A stretch of DNA of 64,000 bases from Tieghemiomyces parasiticus (lineage: Eukaryota > Kickxellomycota > Dimargaritomycetes > Dimargaritales > Dimargaritaceae): assembly GCA_027575765.1 (NCBI GenBank), contig JANBPT010000062.1, positions 1-64,000 on the forward strand. The letters are read 5' to 3'. Below the pieces are notes generated by a model. It saw only the letters and a list, made by a program, of their open reading frames with translations. It was not told where the DNA came from and did not search any database. Position 1 is the stretch's first letter. Each line of letters opens with the position of its first letter. The position numbers were made by a program, and so were the translations under genes. Of the stretch, positions 20,798-29,750 are shown in pieces.

Positions 20798-23518
20798 ATG
20801 TTCGCGCTGCTACGTCGCCTGCCGGCCGGGCCCGTCCTGCTCCTTGCGCTCTGCGTCTTTTCTGCTTTAGGCCAGGAGGACGCCGAGGTATTCCCCTTCG
20901 ACCTGGTCGAGTCTAGCTTATTCTCACCTGGGCCCTCCTATCTGGTGGTGTACACCGGGGAACCAGGGACCCCTGAGGGGGCCCAAGGTGCGCAGGCCTT
21001 CTTCTCCGAGATGGCTACCGCTCAGATCCCGTTCACGATCCGGCATAACTTTACCACCCTGCTCAATGGCGCTGAGATCCTTCTCGATCCGCAGTACTAT
21101 GGTGCCATCCAATTGCAGGGTAGAGCCGGCGCCATCAGCGCTGTGCGGGCCCGCAGTCGTGCCGTGCCCAGCAATACGTCCATTGCCAGGGGCGGGCAGG
21201 CACTACCCATGCTGCAGCACAAGTACACGGGGGTCGACCAGGTGCATGCTGCGGGGAAGTATACCGGGGCAGGGGTCAAGGTCGGCATCATCGACACGGG
21301 TCTAGACCACCGTCATCCGGCCTTCGGCAGCTGCTACAAGACCGCCGGCTGCCGGGTCGCGTACGGCTACGATTTCGCAGGGGATGCCTACAACGGCACT
21401 AACCTACCGGAACCGGACGACGATCCCCTCGACACTTGCGCTGGCCACGGCACCCATGTGGCCGGGATCCTGGCTGGTGACGACGGGGTGTTCCAAGGCG
21501 TGGCCCCTAAAGCCACGATCGGTGCCTACCGGATTTTCGGCTGTGAAGGCCTGGTGGCTGATACAATCATTATCCAAGCTCTGGAGCGTGCGTACACCGA
21601 CGGGATGAACGTAATCAACATGTCTTTGTTCGCAGATGGTACCTGGGACGACAGCTTTTATACTGCAATTAGCGACCGCCTTGTCCAGAAGGGCGTGATG
21701 GTAGTCGCTTCGGCGGGAAACACCCGCTCTGGCGGTCTGGGAATGGCCGGAGACCCTGCCGGGGCATCCGGTTTCATTGCGGTAGCCAGCGCGATCCTTC
21801 CAGAGCTGTACAGCCTAACTTTCAACGTGACGTACCCGACAACCGACGGCACCAATACCACGCTCACGATGATGCGGTCCGAGGTCGAGGAGTCGTTCAT
21901 TGGGATGAATGTGACTGGCCTCCCGCTGGTACGTGGACTTAACGCCGACGGTGCTGACTGGATGTGTAGCCCCATCGTCAACGACGTCAAGGGCAAAGCC
22001 GTATTGATGCAATCCGATGACTGCTCCTATTCGGATGCCGCCAAACTAGCACTGGAGGCGGGGGCGTCGTTCTTGATTGTATACGATACAGGGGACATTC
22101 TAATTAGTCGTGTAACGTACTTTGAGGAAGTGAATCTGCCGTCCATGGTGATCACCCCGGGTGACGGCGAGCGCCTCCTGGGGATCCTGAATTCCACGGC
22201 CGCAGGCAGCGTCATGTTCAGCCTCGGCACCGAGAGGGGTGCCTTCCAGTATCCGTTTACCTCGGGCGTTGACTACTACTCCTCCTGGGGACCGACTGCG
22301 CACGCTCTTATGAAGCCCGATGTCACCGCCCCCGGCGGCAAAATTTACTCGACCTATCCGCTGGATATGGGTGGATACACGTCAATGTCGGGCACGTCCA
22401 TGGCCTCTCCCTACGCCGCCGGCGTGGCTGCCCTCCTCATCGAGAGTGGCATGAGTGTCGCCTCGGGTCAAGTCTACTCTGCCTTGGTCCACACCGCGAC
22501 CCCGTACCTTGACCCGGTCACCGGCCTACCCGTCCCGCCGGTCCTGCAAGGCACGGGACTCCTGAACGCCACGGCCGCGCTGCTGGCGACCATGCAGTCC
22601 AGCGTGCACAGCTTTAGCTTCAAGCACCTCGACGACGCACTTCCGGCCTTCAAGAGCCCCGGCTGTTTAGAGTGGACCATGGCCCACAACGGCCCCTCGT
22701 CGGGCGACTACCGGGTCGAGTACATTCCGGCGCTGTCGGCCCTCGCCTTTGACGCCAACGGCACCGCCGTCAATCCGCCCGACATGACCGACACCTACCT
22801 CCCTATGGGTTCTGTCACCCCCGCCACGTGCAGTGGCAGCAGCGCCGACGCCTCTACGACCTTCAAGCTGGCCTTCGATCCCCAGGCGCTGGCCTCCAAC
22901 GACCTGATGGTCTACAACGGATACGTCCGATTCTACCCCACTTCGGGTTCGGGCCTCAACTATACCATCAGTGCCGGCGGCCTCAACTTCCCTAGCTCCA
23001 AGATACCCATCCTACCCCCGCCGGAGCAGGGCCTGCCGTGCCTGGTGGATGCCGCCACGGGCCTATGCATCGACGTCGGCAAGTCCTTTACGATGCTGGG
23101 CAATGACACGCCCGCCTTCGCCCTGTCCCTGCAGGCCCCCGTGTATCGTATCACGCTCCAGGTCACCCAGATGACGGGCGGTGGGCCCTCTCCTTCGGGG
23201 GCGAATAACGCCACCACGCCTACCAGTGAATCCGCAAGTCTACCTAGCCCCTCCTCATCGACGACTGGCCAGGACTTCTTTCTGCCGGAGCACGATACGA
23301 GGTTTATTTCAAAGAATGACCCCGAGGGATACTACCCTTACTATACCTACGTGTGGGACGGCAGGGTCCTCGGCACTGCGAGCCCTCGACCGGTACCTGC
23401 AGCTGCGGGCGACTACGCCTTCAAACTGTCCTTCTACCGCATGTCGCTGGACGAAACGCCCCTCGAATGGATCTCACCCAGCTTCACCATTCAGCCCGTG
23501 GTTACGACGAACTCCTAG
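20798..23518 (+). CDS. secreted subtilisin-like serine protease (S8), left copy
   Basis: A single exon of 906 residues. The start is the ATG at 20798 in a CCACC context. The frame is open further upstream, but this Met begins a clean signal peptide (MFALLRRLPAGPVLLLALCV, ending near Gly-Gln). An inhibitor-I9-like propeptide follows (SYLVVYTGEP). The catalytic residues are Asp166 (GIIDTGLD), His217 (GHGTHVAG), Asn308 (ASAGN) and Ser534 (SGTSMASP). A PA-type insert lies at about 390-440. A long C-terminal beta-rich region resembles the Fn3-like tail of Vpr/pyrolysin-type subtilases, with several N-glycosylation sequons. It probably degrades extracellular protein. Compared with its paralogue, it has SLF in place of the usual SLG substrate-cleft strand, and changes cluster between residues 240 and 460. 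The lack of introns contrasts with most neighbours. Confidence 0.95.
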   Translation: MFALLRRLPAGPVLLLALCVFSALGQEDAEVFPFDLVESSLFSPGPSYLVVYTGEPGTPEGAQGAQAFFSEMATAQIPFTIRHNFTTLLNGAEILLDPQYYGAIQLQGRAGAISAVRARSRAVPSNTSIARGGQALPMLQHKYTGVDQVHAAGKYTGAGVKVGIIDTGLDHRHPAFGSCYKTAGCRVAYGYDFAGDAYNGTNLPEPDDDPLDTCAGHGTHVAGILAGDDGVFQGVAPKATIGAYRIFGCEGLVADTIIIQALERAYTDGMNVINMSLFADGTWDDSFYTAISDRLVQKGVMVVASAGNTRSGGLGMAGDPAGASGFIAVASAILPELYSLTFNVTYPTTDGTNTTLTMMRSEVEESFIGMNVTGLPLVRGLNADGADWMCSPIVNDVKGKAVLMQSDDCSYSDAAKLALEAGASFLIVYDTGDILISRVTYFEEVNLPSMVITPGDGERLLGILNSTAAGSVMFSLGTERGAFQYPFTSGVDYYSSWGPTAHALMKPDVTAPGGKIYSTYPLDMGGYTSMSGTSMASPYAAGVAALLIESGMSVASGQVYSALVHTATPYLDPVTGLPVPPVLQGTGLLNATAALLATMQSSVHSFSFKHLDDALPAFKSPGCLEWTMAHNGPSSGDYRVEYIPALSALAFDANGTAVNPPDMTDTYLPMGSVTPATCSGSSADASTTFKLAFDPQALASNDLMVYNGYVRFYPTSGSGLNYTISAGGLNFPSSKIPILPPPEQGLPCLVDAATGLCIDVGKSFTMLGNDTPAFALSLQAPVYRITLQVTQMTGGGPSPSGANNATTPTSESASLPSPSSSTTGQDFFLPEHDTRFISKNDPEGYYPYYTYVWDGRVLGTASPRPVPAAAGDYAFKLSFYRMSLDETPLEWISPSFTIQPVVTTNS

Positions 23519-23739
23519 ATGTCCCGTGGGAACTACGGTGCCGAGTGCCATCTCTATATTCACTACCATTGCCCACATCAACCCTCCTTATTTTAAACTA
23601 TAGCTCGCAATATAGCCTCACTAGATATTACAAGTGCCAATTAACAGGGGGGAGAATGTCTGCTATAGCATAGTGTGTAATCATTTAACGCCCACATAGC
23701 TTGGGGTGTTATTTTGAGACCCTAATTTCCTGATCTGAT

Positions 23740-24034
23740 GGGTTGTTGCATCTTTAACCCTTCCTCTCTTTTATTCAGCTTGTTTTGCTATTCAATGATT
23801 CTTTTATGGCGACGCCAACCTTCCTGATCTGCTGGTTGGCGTCCTCTCCTTGACAGGCACCGCCTCTATCCTTTTATGGCTTACCTTCCGCCAGCCCCCT
23901 TCCTCTTAACTGATGCAGTAGCTTGGCAGCTACCCTCATATTCGTCGTGGGCGCTAGCCCCGCCTCGCACTATTGTCCTTGGGTTCACTCTTAACCCAAG
24001 CCGTAGCCGTTACGAAGGATGCCGACCATCCTTC
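23740..24034. repeat. run of perfect short hairpins with direct repeats
   Basis: Several perfect stems occur within 300 bp: GGGTT/AACCC (23740-23760); GACGCCAACC/GGTTGGCGTC (23811-23843, 10-bp stem, 13-base loop); GTAGCT/AGCTAC (23918-23933); CTTGGGTT/AACCCAAG (23978-24000, 8-bp stem); and GAAGGATG/CATCCTTC (24014-24034, 8-bp stem, 5-base loop). CTTTTATGGC is repeated directly at 23801-23810 and 23871-23880, and TTCCTGATCTG at 23727-23737 and 23821-23831. The run starts 52 bp inside the spacer from the left arm boundary. The density is well above chance for such long stems. Function is unknown. Confidence 0.75.
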
Positions 24035-24297
24035 AGATAGAAGAGACCCTCCGAGCTCGCTACTCAATAAATGATAGCTTAATCATCCACAACCAGTTTC
24101 TCCCCTCTCCCTTCGATGCGTTTGTTAGTCTTTTTTTGTGTATTGGTCTTTCGTACGTTTGACTCTTAGCCTTTAGTTTCCTCTAGGGTGGTTTTCCCCC
24201 ACGACAGCCAAGTAATGCACCCTTCAACGCTCAATGGTATGTATGTATATAGGAATACCTATCATAACGCACAACGCCGCGAGCCATTTCTGACCCA

Positions 24298-24831
24298 CTA
24301 TTCATGCAAGCAATAAGAAACCTTTAGCAGAAGCCTGGTAAGCTCCGACTGCTGGGCCTCGACTACCATCTCCAGGGTGGGGAATGAATTGCTGCGCAGT
24401 CGCCGCTTGGTACTCCTGAACCGCCAGCAATCGCCGAGGGTTAGGCCAGGACGGAAATAGGTATTTGTCTGGTGCCAAACATGTAGGCATGGGTAGCTGT
24501 TGTATAATGCGGTAGCACTATACCGTGGCAGAGTCTTTTTTTGGGGGGATGGTATGACCAACTTCCACATGGCTTGGCCCGGGCCTGGGTCAATGGCACC
24601 AACGCACACTCTACGTAATGGTGGGCAGGAACCTTGGCATCTGGGAGGGTAACCCACATATCTTTCTGACGGGCCACCAGTGAGGTTTTCATTAACGGTG
24701 AAGTCAGTGCACCCTAGCAAGGCAGGCTGAGGAGGAGGAGGACGAGCATGGCATCTACGAAGGCCAAAGGACATTGTGGCTACATGATGCATGTTGAAAG
24801 CGTGCAAAATCAAGTCACTGGCTAAGTCCAT
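24298..24831 (-). pseudogene. possible degraded RuvC-type (Fanzor/TnpB-like) relic
   Basis: An open frame of up to 177 codons with no obvious start, internal disruption or upstream exons. It contains RVCVGAIDPGPG and, about 20 residues later, RYSATALYN, then a basic stretch and a Leu-rich end. A hydrophobic-IDPG motif followed by R-[FY]-S-x(4)-Y resembles the first RuvC motif of the Fanzor/TnpB families found in fungal transposons. No second or third RuvC motif and no zinc ribbon were seen downstream in the same frame. This rests on short motif resemblance only, and a chance frame is quite possible. Confidence 0.2.
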
Positions 24832-27475
24832 ATTGCAGTCAATGGCTTACGGCACGGGGACGACATTTTCTTAGTGGAGAATAGTAAATGGGTGCAATAC
24901 AGGGAGACTGTGAGCTAATTGTTCATTTCCGATCGACGTGGGTGTTGCAACTAGGCCTACATGCAGTGACAGTGAACGCGGTCATTATCGATCCGTTACG
25001 GTGCCGCTGACCAAGGCCACACCATTACCATTGCTGTGGGCCGTACAATGGCCTACTCCTTAGAATGACGCACGTAGAGAATTGGTTTATGGCACAGGTG
25101 TATTCATGATTGTGGCAGCCAACGATGTCGCTGGGGCGTGTACTCGCAAGGGGAACCCATGCCGCCACACACGATCCCCTCCCCCCAGCCCCGGCATGGT
25201 TAGACAACGTCTGGTGGGGAATCCCTCCTAGTCGCATCGCGGCCGAAGCTAGGCACCGCGGGTCGACATCTACGGGTGTCTGGTCGAGCACGCGTACCCG
25301 TGGCTCCTAACCAAGTCCCTATCGATAAAACGGAGGGTGCTCCCCTGTAGTTGGGGGGGGAGGGTATCTTGGACGACACCCATGTCGGCTACGGAGCGCT
25401 GGACCAATGGGGTCAGGCAGAACAGCCTACGTAGGGTGCATTCTACAGGGGACGCTTCTTAGGTCGATTCGTCAACATACCTTCACTCCGCCTCAGATCA
25501 TAAGTGGACTACAGTCCATTGTACCTTCAAGCGGTGCGCACCTGGTCTTGCACTCTAATGCGTCGGTGCTATCTTGGTACAGATGCGTCTGGCTGCTTGG
25601 TATAGGCACGGGCACCGTTTAATTTCAAGCGTAAACCGTGTACACGCATCGTATAGTGTCCATCGGAGCGTACTCGGCGATATCCCGGGTGCATCCCAAT
25701 TGCTCTGCACCACCGAGATGGGACGTTAGGGACTATGTTCTGTAGATAAGCTATATCTATATATAGTCTGGGGCATAGTTAACAGCTGGCTTGACTTGGT
25801 CGTCGGCCGAGGGCAGGCCGCGGGCTGTGAAGCTACCTCGGCATCAGCGAAAGGGGGGCTGATACAAATGCCACAGGTAAGCGGGCGTGAGGCGGAGACG
25901 GCGGGAGGAGAGTGTCGAGAAATGGAGGATGGACACACGGAGTATGGGCGGGGGAAGGGGAGGGAGGGTGGGACAAAGGCCCTAGGAGATCCAGGGACCG
26001 AACGGGATCCGAGTACCGTGTCCCGTCCGAAGGTTCTCAAAAATCATCTGCCGCGTAAGCTGGCCAACGCCGACCTGGGAGGGGGTGCGTCTGCCTCCAG
26101 CGCCACCGTGTTCGCCTTCCGACTTGGGCCCCGGTGGCGACCCCAAGGCCGGAGGCAATCAGGCGGGTGGTCATAGATCTGGGGACCCCGCCATAGGTCA
26201 GCCTCAACAGGGTCGTATACGGTGCGTCGATTGGTAGCCTATTACAGAATTGGGCCACCCCTTGCAGCACCGTTCGTCCGCTTCCCTTCTCTCCATCCTA
26301 CCTCCCCCCTTAATCTCAAGGTGGGAACCTCGACTTTCCAAGTGGGATGCGTAGGTCCTCGTTCGATATTCTTTTTCCTCAGGACCGCAAGGCCTATGGG
26401 CACTCACTCCTAATCAGCTTATACGCTAGACTTTGCTGCACCTCATCCTGCCACAGGGCTACCAGGGACCAGCCCCCGCTTCCCGTATGGACGATGCCTC
26501 CTTTAAAGACGGCCCGTCTGGCTAAGCCCCTTCGTCTGACCATACCAATAGAGACGACAGGGGCACCATCCCTCGGGGCCAGGCGCATGGCTGGGCAGCA
26601 AATAGCTGCCCTGGGCCTGCTGCATTCCACCCGCTACTTTGTTTGACATCCTGCGCCAAGGGCTTAAGCTGTGCTGCCACGTCAACCACCGAGTCTCCCA
26701 CCACCTCACCGACGACCAGTGCCACCCATTGCGACGTTAGGCGAGCGACTCTTTCCGAGGGATTTACTGAGGCTGCTGACCACCTGCCAGGCACAATCGA
26801 CACCATATCGTAAACCAAGGCTTAGATTTATGCCCCGCCTACTGCAACGTGAAGTGGTGTCCTGAAAACAGGGCACTACGCCAAAAACCCAGGCAACGCT
26901 AAATCCAGCTCTGAAAATTGGTACTAACCAGGCTGCTACCCAGCGGCCCAGTCCCGATCACTGTGCTACATAGCAAGTAGGAACTCACCGTGAAGTAGAC
27001 CATAGTGGGAAGTTTAAAGGAGGGGGGGTATTTAACTACGCGTGCTTTCTCCCCCCCCCAACAAGCACCGATGGATAGCAACGTAAGACTGACACCCATA
27101 CGCATAGTGAAGGTAATTCGGATTTTTATCAAATGAAGTCGGTCAAACTGAAAACGGGGGGGATCGCGGAGAGTACAGGTAGAAAGGGTGAATAGATGGG
27201 GTCAAGTGAGAGGGCTCGGTAGAGCCCAATCTCTTCAAGAAAGTCATCAAATGTAAGGTGTGGGGTGCAGTGAATTGTAGCGCAAAAACACAAAATGGCG
27301 TTACGAAATGGACCGAGATGACAGCATGCCACTGAACTAAAGGGAAAGGGTGCTGCAGATGAAATAACGAAAAAAGAAGGGCGAGTTATGACAACTCAAC
27401 TATTTGTACACAGTAAGTAGAGGGGCCGTGGACCCGGGGAACAACAACGCACGCGAGCGAGGGAGGGGGACGGCT

Positions 27476-28324
27476 TTAGCAGTACATCTGCGACGTGGGT
27501 TGGGGGTGCAGATAGTATCCGGCGGCGTTGTTGCCCTGGGACAGCTGCTGGTTGTTGTAATTAGTATACATTGCGGGGTAGTATGCCTGCTGGTGCTGGG
27601 GGACGGCGGCGGCGGCGACGTAAGTGTTGCCGGTGGCCTTACCCAGACCTGGCGGGGGAAGACGGGTGTAAGTGTTGGTCGGGGTCTTGGGCGACGACAG
27701 AGTGGACGAAGAGCCCGAGTCGGACGGCGCCACAAAACTATCGGCGGGGCTAGCACCACTGGGCGACGGGGTATGCCGGCCGCCGCTGACGGCGGTGGTA
27801 GTCGATGAAGCGCCTGACGAGGTACGGCGGTGGTGAGAGCGCTGGTTGGCTGGGGTATAGGGCGCGTTACCAAGGGCTGAGGGCGGGCGGATGGACACCG
27901 GAGCGGACGTGGTTTGGGTAAAACTGAGGTCGGAGGTCGACTTGAGGCCGAGGGCGCGCACCTGGGACTTGTCCTCGTACAGGGTGAAGACCGAGCTGCC
28001 GTCACGAATGCGGTACGACACGGCGTACGGGTCCACCCACAGCACCAGGTCGCGGGGCATGTAATTCTGCAGCACACTAAGCGGGAGTTGGGCCTGGGCC
28101 GCAGCCTGGACCAAGGTGGGATCAAGCTGGCCGGCGAAGGTGGTCAACGAGCGGTACGCGTTGCCGGAGTAGGGCTGGTACACGTTCCAGTGGCCACGGT
28201 AACGTTGCGACAGCAGTCGGGTGAGGGCGTCCTTCCACCCGTCCCGCTGTTCTGGCGGGACGGAGGCAGACTCCGGGATAAGACGGCACAAAAAATCTAC
28301 AGCATACCCGATTTCAGTAAGCAT
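27476..28324 (-). CDS. BTG/Tob (APRO) family antiproliferative-type protein
   Basis: A single exon of 282 residues starting at the ATG at 28322-28324. Residues 1-115 form a BTG domain. MLTEIGYAVDFLCRLI is the usual first helix, RYRGHWNVYQPYSGNAYRSL is box A, and MPRDLVLWVDPYAVSYRIRD is box B. Box B and nearby residues in animal BTG/Tob proteins bind the CAF1/CNOT7 deadenylase, linking mRNAs to the CCR4-NOT complex. The rest is a low-complexity Ser/Thr/Pro-rich tail ending in Gln/Asn/Tyr-rich sequence, as in long Tob-type members. No clear PABP-binding PAM2 motif was found. It is the only clear gene in the spacer between the inverted arms, so inversion of the spacer would flip it. A long pyrimidine-rich (sense strand) stretch lies upstream. 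Confidence 0.9.
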   Translation of the reverse strand: MLTEIGYAVDFLCRLIPESASVPPEQRDGWKDALTRLLSQRYRGHWNVYQPYSGNAYRSLTTFAGQLDPTLVQAAAQAQLPLSVLQNYMPRDLVLWVDPYAVSYRIRDGSSVFTLYEDKSQVRALGLKSTSDLSFTQTTSAPVSIRPPSALGNAPYTPANQRSHHRRTSSGASSTTTAVSGGRHTPSPSGASPADSFVAPSDSGSSSTLSSPKTPTNTYTRLPPPGLGKATGNTYVAAAAVPQHQQAYYPAMYTNYNNQQLSQGNNAAGYYLHPQPTSQMYC

Positions 28325-29750
28325 AATGGTGGTACTTGCCGAAGGGGCGACAGTTTGGTTAGGGGGGAAGCAGCGGGAAGAAAGGTAGGGGACTACGGCG
28401 GGAGCGGCTGTGTTGCGGGTGATGTCACGTTGGAGATGGACTAGGCTGTCGTGGCGAATGCAGCAAGGGCACGGGTTTCAAGACAGAGAGCGTGGCTGGG
28501 GAGGAGAGACAAGGAAGGGACGTCGACAAGAACGGAGTGCGAAGGTGTATCGGGCGCGTCTCGGGGCAGGAGAGTAGTGGGACCCGTCCACGCGAGAGTA
28601 AATATAGAGAGAGGGGAAGAAAGAAAAGACCCAGGGAGAGTTAAAAAGGGCGGGAGAGTAGAGGGAAAAGGCTGGGGCGTGTCGCCAGGGGACGTACGTG
28701 GCACGCGGAGGGTGGGAATGGGAGGGAAGTAGGGGAGGGGTGGGGAGAATGGTCTGTTTCAAGCACACAGAGGGGAAAGACAATCGCTGAGCTGGAGGAA
28801 CGGCTGCACGTTGACGTCGACCGGGGTGTGCACGACCTGTACAGTTGGGAGAGGTGTCAGGAGGAGGAAGGGATGGCAAAATGCGGGAGGGCGGAAAGGG
28901 AGGGGACGGGAGAAGGGGACTCGCACACGTGCGCACTGACAAATGTAACGGCGACCGTTTATATAGAAGGCAGAGGGTAGGGGCAAGACGATGGTGAGCA
29001 GGCAAGCTAGGATTGGGTTGTGGGATGGATGAAAGCCAGGGGAGTGGAGGGGTTGCGACGGCCGGCCTGCCGGATGAGGCCTTATATATATGCCAGGCGA
29101 GAGAGGGCGGGAGGTGGCGGCGGGTCATTAGATACTGGCCGACCCGTAGAATCGAGGGGAAAGGGGGTGTGTGTGTGCGTGTACGTGCGCCGCCACGAAA
29201 GGGAGGAACGGGACGGGACGGGGAGAGAGAGTGAGCGAGAGGGGCCACGGGACAAGAAATAACGTGAGAGGTGGGAGAAACAGGGATGATGGACAAGGTC
29301 GGGCGGTCCCGAGGTGGGTATTTGGACGAGTTAGGACAGAGAGAAAGCGCTGGGCGGGCCCTTGACGGGTCGGATGACGGCGGTGGTGAACGAAGTGAAG
29401 CGAGAGGGTGTGTGAAAGGAGAGTAGAGGGGCTGGGGCTTTGGGAGTTCTCGGCCTTCACGCCCCCCGCTTGCGTCGTGTACCACCGCCGGCGTCGACCT
29501 TGTCCAGCCAGCCTCCTGCTGCCGACCGTGTTTTTCACCTCCAGGCCAGCAACCCCACACGTAGGCGCACTCGGCCACCAAGGTTCCCGGGCCAGCCCGC
29601 CACAGTGGAGACGGAAACGGCCAAGGGGAGGAGGCCTTTGCACCAAAGAGCAATCGTAAAAATAGATGTGATCCATCGACCAGCCGGTGTGGCGGATAAT
29701 GGGCCGGGGCGCGATAGAACCTGGGCCCTCCCTTGCACCCCATGTCGCCG
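28325..29750. other. pyrimidine-rich (minus strand) leader/promoter of the BTG/Tob gene
   Basis: On the minus strand this 1.4 kb is strongly C/T-rich and gives long Pro/Ser-rich open frames (up to about 420 codons at 28478-29743) in several registers. Similar stretches precede the RPAIN-like, SLY41-like and SMS-like genes. It is read as promoter and 5' leader, not coding sequence. Confidence 0.5.

Larger units (their letters stand above)
17357..23688 (+). repeat. left arm of giant imperfect inverted repeat
   Basis: The 6.3-kb segment recurs in reverse complement at 34399-40769. Similarity begins at CCAGGATTGCTGCG (17357) and ends at TCATTTAA (23688), and the sequences diverge abruptly outside these points. 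The arm holds one intact gene, the subtilase at 20798-23518. The 3.4 kb before it is shared by both arms but shows no convincing coding structure. By eye, a sample of non-coding arm (about 19521-19625) differs from its partner at roughly 6-7 of 105 positions, while about 380 bp of the protease tail differ at only two. Differences include substitutions, a 44-bp indel and small indels, so this is not a perfect fold-back copy. Confidence 0.95.
23689..27475. other. spacer, left part, without a recognised intact gene
   Basis: This is the 3.8-kb part of the inverted-repeat spacer left of the BTG/Tob gene. It contains the hairpin run (23740-24034), a possible relic coding stretch (24298-24831) and otherwise only short frames without recognisable domains. 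Poly-G and poly-C runs are frequent around 25340-27060. Confidence 0.5.

Noticed and set aside
28478..29743. A 421-codon open frame on the minus strand
   Set aside because: Very Pro/Ser-rich, low complexity, open in more than one register and without any domain. It reflects the C/T-rich leader of the BTG/Tob gene.
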